From Henriciella sp. (GTDB taxonomy: Bacteria; Pseudomonadota; Alphaproteobacteria; Caulobacterales; Hyphomonadaceae), in contig JABSQB010000004.1 of assembly GCA_013214545.1 (NCBI GenBank), positions 62,001 through 126,000 on the forward strand: 64,000 nucleotides of DNA, read 5' to 3'. The position numbers and the translations under genes were made by a program. Positions within the stretch are counted from its first letter, which is position 1. Each line of letters begins with the position of its first letter. Positions 51,290-60,126 of the stretch are shown one piece after another. The notes below the pieces were generated by a model, which did no database searches, had not been told where the DNA came from, and saw only the letters and a list, made by a program, of their open reading frames with translations.

Positions 51290-54082
51290 CTATTCGAAGC
51301 TTTGTGTGAAGCCGACATAGAACATACGGCCACGTGGATCATGGGTCTTCGTGTCGTAACCAAGTTCATTGGTCTGCCCGGTCACCTCTGGTGGATCTTC
51401 ATCGAAGACATTGTTTACACCGAATGTGAACTGACTGCCATTGCCGAAGCCCATAATGTCGTCCAACTGGATTCCATATTGCAGATCCAGGATCGTCCAA
51501 GAATCTACCGTATCGAGGACAGTGCCACTCGCGTCGTTCTCGTCATACTCTGAGATGTAACGGAGCACGGCATTCGCCGTATGCGGTCCATTTGCCCAGC
51601 TAAGCGATGTGTTGGAGCGAATTTCCGGGATCGGGTTTGCAAATGGTGTATTTGCATTCCGTGCACCAGCTCCCTCAAGAACCACACCAGGGGCGGTTTC
51701 GATTTCGAAGGAGTTCACAAATGTGGTCTGGTTGCGGATACCGAAGGTACCCCAATTGTCCGTGTCGAACTCATACGTCGCTGTTACATCTACACCGTCA
51801 GTTGAAGCTGACGGAGCGTTCTCGCGCTCAGTAAAGATGCGCAATGGACCGCCTGTCAGTTCACTCCGAACGATGTTCGGGTTGCGAACTGCCAGACACG
51901 CCGCCACGTCTGCTACCAGATCTGCGACTGTGCAACCTGCTCCAGCCAGAGCCGCCGATTCAGCGATCAGCAATTGCTGGCCGATCTGTGTCGAGATCAG
52001 ATTTTCATATTCGACATTGTAGTAATCGATGTCGATTACGAAATTCTGGATTGGCTCCCACGACGCACCAAGATTGATTGTGTCGGCTTCTTCCGGATCA
52101 AGATTTGGGTTCGGACGTGCCGTCTCACCCAGGAAGACCAAGCTACCTGTAAATGGATCCAGCGTCGCGTTCAGTGCGGTTTGCTGATTGTTCAGCTGGA
52201 ATAGCGTTGGTGCTCTGAACGCAGAACTCCAAGAGCCTCGAATTGCCAGATTGTCCATCGGCGCCCAGCGGAGTGCGAACTTCGGATCCGTGCTAGACTG
52301 GCCTGAGGAGTAATCTTCCCAGCGCACGGCGACTTGAGCGTCGAGCGTACCGAGCTGATCACTGTCCATGAGCGGGATAGCTAGCTCTCCGAAGAAGGCA
52401 TCAACTGTCCGGCTTGCATTCGCATCCGGCGTGCCGATCAGGAAGATTTCATCTTCTGCATTCTGAGAGTTACGAGCGTCTGTGTCACGGACTTCTCGGC
52501 GGTTTTGGTAGCCAAAGGCGGCTGACAGCGGACCAGCCGGCAATTCCATGATATCGCCTGTCACGAAGGCCTCATAAGTTGTGAGGTCGGACCGGATTTG
52601 ATTCGGATCACGCGCTGTGAGGTACTCGATCAGAGCTGGGTCGTTGTATGCGGCATCGCCAGGACTTGCAGTCAGCGCAGTTCCGAACGGATTATAGTAC
52701 TGACAGTCGCCGACACCCGGGGTTCCAGAAACCACATTACAGTCAGGTCCGCCCAATCCGGCCAGCGCTAGATCCAAACGTTGGCCGATTTGGTCTGGCA
52801 CAGCCTGGTTACGGTCGTCACGCGAGAATGTCGCCGACAGTCCGTAAGTCCAATCGGTGTTGAACAGGTCGCCATCTAGCGACAGCACTGCACGATAAAC
52901 ATCATCCGAGAAGAATCCCAAGGCGCGGTTGTCGCCAGGGGTCAATCCGTTGTCACCGAGGACTCGCCCTCGCCATGCCACGGGAACACCCCACGGGTTA
53001 CCAGGGTGCGTGTCCGAGATGATTGGGAATGCCAGATTCGGGAAGGAGGTTGAGTATCCACCTGTGAAGTCGGCAGCCGTGTAACCAAACTCGAAGCTAA
53101 TCACATCGTCTGCGGTAAGGTTCCGGTCGGCGACAACATAGCCTTGGAAGCTCTCCGATTCAGGCACCAGCGAGTAGTTGGGGCCAAAGTCAAAGAGGCA
53201 CAGACTGCCACCATTCGCTTGTGGGGCCACAATACCTTGCGGATTGATTGTGGAGTCTCCACAAACCGGGTCAGCGTTGAAGACACCCGCGCCGAGTGCG
53301 GCGCCAGGGAAGGTCGGCGATGGACCTGTCAGCAGATAACTACCGGGATTACCGAAGCTGGAAATCGTTTGATAGGGCAGATCGCGATCTGTTGTGCGCA
53401 ATTCTTCAACATCAAACCAAGAGAAGCCGAACACGATGCTTCCGTTATCGCCTTGCGTACCGAATAGGCCTTGCAGATTGATCGTCTTGTGGTCATCGCC
53501 GCGGCTGGTTTGCTGATAATTCGCTCTGAATTCAGCGCCCTCAAAATCATTGCGGGTTTTAAAGTTTACAACACCCGCAACCGCATCAGAGCCGTACAGC
53601 GCAGCCGCGCCATCTTTCACGATCTCAATGTTGTTGATCATGATTTGTGGAACGAGTGTATTGATGTCCACAAAAGTATCACCGCGGTTGGTCACCGCGC
53701 CCGACACAGTCTGGCGTTTGCCGTTCAACAAAACGAGTGTCGAACCAACGCCGAGACCGCGCAGGTTGACGTTCGCCGTCCCCACGTTTTGTCCTTGGGT
53801 CAGCGCATCCGCCTGGTTTTCTGAGCCGGTATTGTAAACCAACGTGCGAGCAAGCTCGGCATTGGTCAAAATACCAGTGTCTGTGAATGCCTCTTGACCA
53901 AGGTTGTCCAATGGGTTGGCGCTATCGAATTGGTTGGTGACATCGCGCGCGATCAAGGAGCCCGTGACGACGACGCGGTCCAGCGTCTTTTCGTCATCTT
54001 CCTGATCTTGGGCGAATGCAGTTCCTCCCATCATGAGCGCAGCGAGCGATGCTCCGCAGATGAGTTTTCTACTTAGCGTCAT
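51290..54082 (-). CDS. Large TonB-dependent outer-membrane receptor
   Basis: The 930-residue protein has a signal peptide ending TAFAQ, a TonB-box-like region (DRVVVTGSLIARD), the plug domain with VNLRGLGVGSTLVLLNGKR and DGAAALYGSDAVAGVVNF, and a beta barrel that ends in a Phe-containing strand (FYVGFTQSFE). Its size and PNPNLDPEEADTINLGASW motif match the sphingomonad/caulobacter type that imports iron complexes or sugars. The ligand cannot be read. GGAGG precedes the ATG at 54082. Confidence 0.9.
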   Translation of the reverse strand: MTLSRKLICGASLAALMMGGTAFAQDQEDDEKTLDRVVVTGSLIARDVTNQFDSANPLDNLGQEAFTDTGILTNAELARTLVYNTGSENQADALTQGQNVGTANVNLRGLGVGSTLVLLNGKRQTVSGAVTNRGDTFVDINTLVPQIMINNIEIVKDGAAALYGSDAVAGVVNFKTRNDFEGAEFRANYQQTSRGDDHKTINLQGLFGTQGDNGSIVFGFSWFDVEELRTTDRDLPYQTISSFGNPGSYLLTGPSPTFPGAALGAGVFNADPVCGDSTINPQGIVAPQANGGSLCLFDFGPNYSLVPESESFQGYVVADRNLTADDVISFEFGYTAADFTGGYSTSFPNLAFPIISDTHPGNPWGVPVAWRGRVLGDNGLTPGDNRALGFFSDDVYRAVLSLDGDLFNTDWTYGLSATFSRDDRNQAVPDQIGQRLDLALAGLGGPDCNVVSGTPGVGDCQYYNPFGTALTASPGDAAYNDPALIEYLTARDPNQIRSDLTTYEAFVTGDIMELPAGPLSAAFGYQNRREVRDTDARNSQNAEDEIFLIGTPDANASRTVDAFFGELAIPLMDSDQLGTLDAQVAVRWEDYSSGQSSTDPKFALRWAPMDNLAIRGSWSSAFRAPTLFQLNNQQTALNATLDPFTGSLVFLGETARPNPNLDPEEADTINLGASWEPIQNFVIDIDYYNVEYENLISTQIGQQLLIAESAALAGAGCTVADLVADVAACLAVRNPNIVRSELTGGPLRIFTERENAPSASTDGVDVTATYEFDTDNWGTFGIRNQTTFVNSFEIETAPGVVLEGAGARNANTPFANPIPEIRSNTSLSWANGPHTANAVLRYISEYDENDASGTVLDTVDSWTILDLQYGIQLDDIMGFGNGSQFTFGVNNVFDEDPPEVTGQTNELGYDTKTHDPRGRMFYVGFTQSFE

Positions 54083-54311
54083 ATATTCCTCCGTGATTAT
54101 TCTATTTCGACCGCTTATGATCCGACGTCCGGCGGTACGGTCGCACCTTCGAGCTTAGGTGAGTAAAGTTTCCGTGAAAGAGGGTATTTATGCTGCGCCG
54201 CACAATGGAATCTCTGAAAGCGACTGCTATGTCCCGTTAGGTCAACGCAAAAAGAGACGAATTTACCTGAGACATCTGTTAAAACAGGGCTGATTACGGA
54301 CGAAAAGAGTT
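54083..54311. promoter_or_regulatory. Divergent intergenic region, TonB receptor/selO
   Basis: This 229-bp spacer is relatively AT-rich and holds the promoters of both genes. I see no gene and no clear operator. Confidence 0.4.
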
Positions 54312-55715
54312 ATGAACCCGCCTATTCTGGAAATTTCTACCTTGTTCGCAGATGCAGCAGAACCGGCCTCGTTTCCGCAAACTGTGTTGCGCTACAGCAA
54401 CACGCGCTGGGCGGAAAAACTGGGTCTTGATCTGGATGACGCGACGGCATGGATCCGACATTTCGGACTCTTCGAATCGTTGCCGGACAATCTCGAAACC
54501 CCGCTTGCCCTGCGCTATCATGGTCATCAGTTTCACGTTTACAATCCCGACCTTGGCGATGGCCGCGGTTTTCTGTTTGCTCAGCTCAAGGATGATAAGG
54601 GGCGTCTGCTCGACCTTGGTACCAAGGGCTCCGGCCAGACACGATGGTCGCGTCAGGGGGATGGTCGCCTAACTTTGAAAGGCGGCGTGCGGGAAGTCCT
54701 CGCCGCAACTTACCTTGAAGCGCTCGGCGTCAACACCTCGAAGATCTTCAGCCTGATTGAAACCGGCGAAGATCTTCACCGCAATGATGAGCCATCTCCA
54801 ACCCGCTCGGCTGTGATGGTCCGGCTCAATCACAGCCATTTGCGCTTTGGCACGTTTCAGCGGGCGGCCTATTTTGATGATACTGAAGCGATGGTGGCGC
54901 TGATCCGGCACATCATTCAGCACTATTATCCAGACTGCGAGGATGAAGCGCTGGGCAAAGCCACGCCAGCTTTGTTTGAGCGAATTAGCGCCGCGACGGC
55001 GCGCATGATTGGTCAGTGGATGTCGGTCGGCTTTGTGCACGGCGTTATGAATACAGACAATTTCAATATTACAGGCGAGACATTCGATTTCGGACCGTGG
55101 CGGTTCCTTGAAAAAAGCGATCCGAACTTCACGGCGGCCTATTTCGATGGCCAGGGACTGTACCGGTTTGGGCGCCAGCCAACCCAGGGCGTTTGGGCGC
55201 TTCAACAGCTCGGCGGCGCAATGAGTCTCGTTGCCGAAGCCGATGACCTTTCAGCGGCGATGAAGGTCTATGAGCCTACCTATCAGGAGAGTTTCGCAGC
55301 GCACACGATGGCGCTGATCGGTGTGCAGCGATCTCAGACCTTACGCGATGACTTGCTGTTCCTGCAGGATTTCTATGCCTGGATGACGGAAAGCGGCGCG
55401 ATCTGGCCGCAGGTCTTTTTTGACTGGTTTGGCGGCGAAGCCAGCGCGGCTCGCGCCAAATCAAGCCCGCAGGCTGCGCTGTATGAAACCGAGGCCTTTG
55501 CCAAAGTGCGCAGTGCCATCGAAGCGCGCAGTCCCGATCGTCCGGATCGGCTTGACCATGCCTATTTCCAGGCGGCTCGCCCCGTCGATCTGATTATTGA
55601 AAACGTTGAGGCCTTATGGGCACCGATTGCTGACGCAGACAATTGGGATCCGTTCAATGAACACCTAGCCCATATGGAGCAGGCGCGTCAGGCTTACGAC
55701 TGGCCCGCTGCGTGA
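54312..55715 (+). CDS. selO: SelO (YdiU) protein AMPylase with altered C-terminus
   Basis: The 467-residue pseudokinase-fold enzyme transfers AMP from ATP to protein Ser/Thr/Tyr in redox homeostasis. The core is well conserved: RYHGHQFHVYNPDLGDGRGF, LGTKGSGQTRWSRQGDGRLTLKGGVRE near residues 96-122, HGVMNTDNFN with the metal-binding Asn/Asp near 243-252, and DFGPW. The C-terminal 60 residues lack the usual NP-x-(Y/F)-VLRN segment and the terminal Cys-Ser-Ser, so the regulatory disulfide of E. coli SelO cannot form here. Confidence 0.88.
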   Translation: MNPPILEISTLFADAAEPASFPQTVLRYSNTRWAEKLGLDLDDATAWIRHFGLFESLPDNLETPLALRYHGHQFHVYNPDLGDGRGFLFAQLKDDKGRLLDLGTKGSGQTRWSRQGDGRLTLKGGVREVLAATYLEALGVNTSKIFSLIETGEDLHRNDEPSPTRSAVMVRLNHSHLRFGTFQRAAYFDDTEAMVALIRHIIQHYYPDCEDEALGKATPALFERISAATARMIGQWMSVGFVHGVMNTDNFNITGETFDFGPWRFLEKSDPNFTAAYFDGQGLYRFGRQPTQGVWALQQLGGAMSLVAEADDLSAAMKVYEPTYQESFAAHTMALIGVQRSQTLRDDLLFLQDFYAWMTESGAIWPQVFFDWFGGEASAARAKSSPQAALYETEAFAKVRSAIEARSPDRPDRLDHAYFQAARPVDLIIENVEALWAPIADADNWDPFNEHLAHMEQARQAYDWPAA

Positions 55716-56071
55716 TCGCGGCGCCAACCGAGCAAATGCCCAGAAGACAGCATGATCGCACCCAGCACGGTCAGCGGGGTCTCAAGATCGTGCAGCTGTT
55801 CTACGAACGCCGCGCCGGCCAAGAGCCATAGGCCACTGACAATCAACGCAGCCACCGCTGCATTGGCCGCGGGCGAGGTGAGCCGGATCAATGAAAAAGG
55901 AAAAGCAGCGACCACAAAGGTCTTATGGAGCCATTCTGCCTCGGCCCACGTGCCAGCGATTGGGAGTGCCGCCGACAGCAATGGAAGGACCAAACAATGG
56001 ACGAGGCAAAGGCCTGAGAGTGAGATCGCAAGACCGTCTGCCGTCGCTGCTTTCAAAATGCGAGTTGCCAT
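55694..56071 (-). CDS. MerC-domain membrane protein
   Basis: The 125-residue protein has four membrane helices. The first carries the MerC motif LCLVHCLVLPLL with a Cys/His pair. MerC-domain proteins outside mer operons are often linked to zinc or other transition metals. Its start overlaps the stop of the ZnuD-like receptor (TAATG), so the pair is translated together. Direct metal specificity is not readable. The 3' end overlaps selO by 22 bp. Confidence 0.78.
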   Translation of the reverse strand: MATRILKAATADGLAISLSGLCLVHCLVLPLLSAALPIAGTWAEAEWLHKTFVVAAFPFSLIRLTSPAANAAVAALIVSGLWLLAGAAFVEQLHDLETPLTVLGAIMLSSGHLLGWRRDHAAGQS

Positions 56072-58185
56072 TAAAAGGCGACCCGCAAACCAACCCGAAT
56101 GTTCTGACCTGGTGCTGGTGCAACGTCTTTCAGAACTGAAGTCGCATAGCGCACTTCTTCATCAGTCACGTTACGCGCTTCAACAAAAGCTTCCGTGCCG
56201 TCTGCGCCGAAGCCGAAGTCTGACAGGTCAACTTCGCCGCGCAGGTCAATGGTGGTGTAGCCATCTGTCACCAGAGAGCCGATGCCCTCGTCAACTTGCT
56301 GTTCAGCCACGGTCAGAGCGGCTCCGAGCTCGAACGCGCCCCATTCCGCGCTGGCGCCAGCGTTCCAAGTTACAGGCGGAATAAACGGGACGTTGCCGCC
56401 GCTATTCAGATCGCCTTCAACAAAGTCGACGCTGGCATCAAAGGTCCAGTCAGCGCCCAGTGGCCCGCCATCGATGAAGTAATCAGCGTAGATTTCACCG
56501 CCATAGAAGCTGGCGCTTTCCTGAGTGTAGACAAAGACAGGCAGGCCATCGAGCACATCGCTGATCATGCCGTCTTCTTCACCCAGTCCCGGGATCAGGT
56601 AGATGAAGTCATTGAACTCAGTGGTGAACACATTGATGCCGATGCCGCCATTCTCACCGCGCAGACGCGCCGTAGCTTCGACATTGAGCCCGGTTTCTTT
56701 GTTGAGAGTCGCGTTGCCGATTTCAAACTGTTCAGTCGCCAGGTGTGGTCCGTCTGCAAACAGTTCGGTCTCACTTGGTGCACGTTCAGTGTAGGAGATC
56801 TGACCACCGATCCATAGGAAGTCGTTGACATGCTGGTGAATGCCAAACGAACCGCTGACGAGATTGAAGTCGACACCGCCTTGGTCGACATTGTCGAGCT
56901 CGACACTGTCAAATCGCAACCCACCTTCGACACCAAAGCCGCTATCGAATTCCTGGGTTTCATAGACGAAGACGCCAATGCTTTGGGTATCCGTCAGCGA
57001 AATAAACCGTTCCAATCCTTCGGCGCTCAGATCCTTGTCCAAGTATTGAATCCCGAATGACCCCTCGAAGCCGGCAAACTCATGTTCGGCTTCAACCCGC
57101 GCTTCCACGCCTTCAGAAGAGAACACTGTGCCCGTCTCTCCTGGCGCTTCAAATTCAGTGTGCTCATAGTCAACAATCGCCAAAGTCGCGATCACATCAT
57201 TGATGAAGCCATTGTCGACCGCGAATCCGCCGCGAACATCAATCCGCGTGTGCTCGAGGTCGATGAAAGGCATTTCTTCACCCTCCTCCTCTTCCTCACC
57301 GCCTTCTTCGCCCTCTTCGTGACCGTGCTCGTGGCCGTGTCCCGGCAGACCATACTCTGCCGTTTGTTGGCGTACCGCGACACCGAGGAAGGCGTTATCC
57401 CCCACCCAGCTCAGTCCAGCGGCGAGGGTCTGGGTTTCGAGGAACGAGTTCTCCAGCGTGTCGCGGACTTCCTCTTCTTCCTCGTGTTCTTCTTCATCGC
57501 CATGTTCTTCCTCTTCCGCCTCTTCAAGCGCCCGCAGCAGGGCGGATTCGGCGAAATCAGGAATATCGTAATTATCAAAGTCTCGCTGCGACGCGGAGAG
57601 GCTAAGTACGAAATCACCGGCAACAAACTGACCGCGGCCGGCCAGTTCTGTGCCTTCATTGACGCTATTATAGGCGCCGAACAGGTCGCCGGACATCTGC
57701 TCTTCCGGCAGCTCTTCGACGATTAGGCCGTCGATCACATTGACCACGCCGCCAATCGCCTGGCCGCCATATGCCAGCGCTGCAGGCCCGCGCAAGATTT
57801 CAATGGCTTCTGCGTCGATACCGTCGGCCGAAACCTGGTGGTCCGGGGAGGCCGCAGAGGCGTCGATCACGCCAATGCCATTGGTCAGAACCTGAACCCG
57901 CTCTGCGCCAAGACCGCGCAGGACCGGGCGGCTCGCGCCTTGCCCAAAGAAAGTGGAGGAAACGCCGGGCTGGCGATCTAGCGTGTCGCCTAGGGAGCCC
58001 GCCAGGGTTTCGAGAATCTCTTCACGGTCGACAGCGGTCGAATTACCGATCAGTTCATCGGCTGAACGGTCCGGGCCAGGCGCGGTCACAATGACCGGGG
58101 CTTCCCGGCGTTCATCATCCTGCGCAATTGCGGCGGGGACGAGCGCTAGTGGAGAGATAGAGGCAAGCAGTAAAAGACGCGACAT
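56071..58185 (-). CDS. ZnuD-like TonB-dependent receptor, zinc uptake candidate
   Basis: The 704-residue receptor has a signal peptide ending AIAQ, the plug with RPVLRGLGAERVQVLTNGIG (86-105) and LRGPAALAYGGQAIGGVVNVIDG, and a 22-strand type barrel ending in Phe (RVGLRVAF). Two acidic, His-containing tracts, residues 221-239 and 283-304, lie in extracellular-loop positions and are typical of ZnuD zinc receptors. It overlaps a MerC-domain gene downstream. A partly symmetric site at 58196-58210 may be a Zur operator. Confidence 0.88.
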   Translation of the reverse strand: MSRLLLLASISPLALVPAAIAQDDERREAPVIVTAPGPDRSADELIGNSTAVDREEILETLAGSLGDTLDRQPGVSSTFFGQGASRPVLRGLGAERVQVLTNGIGVIDASAASPDHQVSADGIDAEAIEILRGPAALAYGGQAIGGVVNVIDGLIVEELPEEQMSGDLFGAYNSVNEGTELAGRGQFVAGDFVLSLSASQRDFDNYDIPDFAESALLRALEEAEEEEHGDEEEHEEEEEVRDTLENSFLETQTLAAGLSWVGDNAFLGVAVRQQTAEYGLPGHGHEHGHEEGEEGGEEEEEGEEMPFIDLEHTRIDVRGGFAVDNGFINDVIATLAIVDYEHTEFEAPGETGTVFSSEGVEARVEAEHEFAGFEGSFGIQYLDKDLSAEGLERFISLTDTQSIGVFVYETQEFDSGFGVEGGLRFDSVELDNVDQGGVDFNLVSGSFGIHQHVNDFLWIGGQISYTERAPSETELFADGPHLATEQFEIGNATLNKETGLNVEATARLRGENGGIGINVFTTEFNDFIYLIPGLGEEDGMISDVLDGLPVFVYTQESASFYGGEIYADYFIDGGPLGADWTFDASVDFVEGDLNSGGNVPFIPPVTWNAGASAEWGAFELGAALTVAEQQVDEGIGSLVTDGYTTIDLRGEVDLSDFGFGADGTEAFVEARNVTDEEVRYATSVLKDVAPAPGQNIRVGLRVAF

Positions 58186-58195
58186 TGGATTACTC

Positions 58196-58210
58196 GTGTT
58201 ATGTTATCAC
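58196..58210. promoter_or_regulatory. Candidate Zur-type operator upstream of the ZnuD-like gene
   Basis: GTGTTATGTTATCAC lies 11 bp from the receptor start and keeps outer symmetric bases (GTG/CAC and TA/TA) plus an AT-rich TTATGTTAT core. This loosely resembles Zur/Fur-type boxes. The match is judged by eye. Confidence 0.4.
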
Positions 58211-58326
58211 TTTTCATCGTTCTGTATCGACTAGGCCAGCGCTGGCAAGTGACAATTTCGGACATTGTGGAAATGGCACTGGCCAGCGTCTTTATCGCAA
58301 CACCACAATCCCCTGATGTAGCGTGC

Positions 58327-58345
58327 TTCGCTGCGCCGCAGCGAA
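58327..58345. promoter_or_regulatory. 8-bp inverted repeat upstream of methylsuccinyl-CoA dehydrogenase
   Basis: TTCGCTGC (58327-58334) and GCAGCGAA (58338-58345) are perfect inverted copies around GCC, 63 bp upstream of the start at 58408. It may be an operator or a strong leader hairpin. Confidence 0.45.
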
Positions 58346-58407
58346 ACCCCGTGACTTCCGTTGGGGCGGGACATAGATAAGCGGGACAATAGACGGAGGA
58401 AAAGGCC

Positions 58408-60093
58408 ATGGATGGCGCGGCTGCAATTCAGGATAATCAAGTGCTTGATGGCTTGACCGGGCTTCTCCAAGATGCCGTCGCTGCGACCGACACTTATAAG
58501 TCTGCCTTGCACAAGAAGGTCAGCGCCGTGCTTGCCCCTGAGGGTAAAATTGATCGTGCCGCCTTTTCCGCCAATCAACACATCGCCCACGGTTATGGCT
58601 GGGTGGTCACGTATCTGGAAACCTTGCGCGAAACCGCCAACTGGGCGAGCCGCCTGGAAAGCGAAGGCAAGTTTGGTGAGATTGACGCCCTCCTCGCGCA
58701 GATCCTGTTCAGTAAGTATCTCGCTGACTTGGTCTCTGGAGTTCCGATGAACCAGGGCGAGACCATTCGCCCGCATGAACTGGACGCGCTGGATGAGGCT
58801 GAGGCCTTGTTCGAAACGCCAGCGGTGCACACGCTGATCACAGAGGGCCTGACGACTACCACCATGGCCGCTGCCGCCGCCCATCTGCCCGACAGCCTCG
58901 GCCGAGCCACGGTTGAGAACACCGGCGAAGATGAAACGATGGCGATGATCCGCGACCAGTTCCGTCGTTATGCCGAGGATAAGATCGTCCCGCATGCGCA
59001 TGAGTGGCACCTAAAGAATGAGTACATTCCGATGGACGTCGTCAATGAGATGGCTGAGCTCGGCGTGTTCGGTCTGACCATCCCGGAAGCGTTTGGTGGC
59101 CTGGGCATGGGCAAGACGGCGATGTGTGTCGTCTCAGAAGAACTCTCACGCGGCTATATCGGTACCGGCTCGCTCGGCACGCGGTCAGAGATTGCCGCCG
59201 AGCTGATCCTGATTGGCGGTACCGATGCGCAGAAAGAGAAGTATTTGCCCGCCATTGCCAGTGGCGAGATCCTGCCAACCGCGGTCTTCACAGAGCCCAA
59301 CACGGGCTCCGACCTTGGCTCACTTCGCACCCGCGCGGTCAAGGACGGGGACACATACAAGATTACCGGCAACAAGACCTGGATCACGCATCCAGTTCGC
59401 GCGGATTTGATGACCCTTTTGGCGCGAACAGATCCGACAACCAGCAACTTCTCGGGCTTGTCCATGTTCCTCGCCGAAAAACCGCGCGGTAGCGATGAGC
59501 ATCCGTTCCCAGCTGACGGTATGACGGGCGGCGAGATCGAAGTGCTTGGCTATCGCGGTATGAAAGAATACGAGATCGGCTTTGACGAGTTTGAAGTGCC
59601 AGCCGCCAATCTGCTCGGTGAGACGGAAGGCATGGGGTTCAAGCATTTGATGGCAACGTTTGAGTCAGCCCGCATCCAGACCGCGGCGCGCGCCGTTGGG
59701 GTGGCGCAGTGTGCTTATGAGCTGGGCCTGCGCTATGCGCTCGATCGCAATCAGTTCGGCCAGCCGATATTCAACTTCCCGCGGGTCGCGAACAAGCTGG
59801 TCATGATGGCTGCAGAACTCGTTGGTATTCGTCAGCTGACTTATTTCTCGGCCCGCCAGAAAGATTCAGACAAACGCTGCGATCTGGAGGCGGGTATGGC
59901 AAAATTGCTGGCCGCTCGCGCGGCCTGGGCTGCTGCGGATAACGCGCTGCAGATCCACGGCGGCAATGGCTTTGCGCTCGAATATCCTATCAGCCGGGTG
60001 CTGCAGGATGCGAGAATTCTCAACATCTTTGAGGGTGCCGGCGAAGTTCAGGCCATGGTCATTGCGCGGCGGGTTGTGTCGGAAAGCAATTAG
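58408..60093 (+). CDS. mcd: (2S)-methylsuccinyl-CoA dehydrogenase, ethylmalonyl-CoA pathway
   Basis: The 561-residue protein is an acyl-CoA dehydrogenase with about 160 extra N-terminal residues, the pattern of Mcd, which oxidises (2S)-methylsuccinyl-CoA to mesaconyl-CoA. The FAD/substrate segments are FTEPNTGSDLGSLRTRA near 296-312 and KTWITHP, then FESARIQTAARAVG, and the C-terminal QIHGGNGFALEYPISRVLQDARILNIFEGAGEVQ. Standard acyl-CoA dehydrogenases are about 380 residues long, so the extension favours Mcd. GGAGG is upstream of the ATG at 58408. Confidence 0.85.
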   Translation: MDGAAAIQDNQVLDGLTGLLQDAVAATDTYKSALHKKVSAVLAPEGKIDRAAFSANQHIAHGYGWVVTYLETLRETANWASRLESEGKFGEIDALLAQILFSKYLADLVSGVPMNQGETIRPHELDALDEAEALFETPAVHTLITEGLTTTTMAAAAAHLPDSLGRATVENTGEDETMAMIRDQFRRYAEDKIVPHAHEWHLKNEYIPMDVVNEMAELGVFGLTIPEAFGGLGMGKTAMCVVSEELSRGYIGTGSLGTRSEIAAELILIGGTDAQKEKYLPAIASGEILPTAVFTEPNTGSDLGSLRTRAVKDGDTYKITGNKTWITHPVRADLMTLLARTDPTTSNFSGLSMFLAEKPRGSDEHPFPADGMTGGEIEVLGYRGMKEYEIGFDEFEVPAANLLGETEGMGFKHLMATFESARIQTAARAVGVAQCAYELGLRYALDRNQFGQPIFNFPRVANKLVMMAAELVGIRQLTYFSARQKDSDKRCDLEAGMAKLLAARAAWAAADNALQIHGGNGFALEYPISRVLQDARILNIFEGAGEVQAMVIARRVVSESN

Positions 60094-60126
60094 CGGTTTG
60101 CTCTCGCCGAAGCGGGAGACACCGAT

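Noticed and set aside
58231-59010. 259-codon reverse-strand frame at the start of the methylsuccinyl-CoA dehydrogenase gene
   Set aside because: It runs antisense to the N-terminal extension of the enzyme and contains no domain features.
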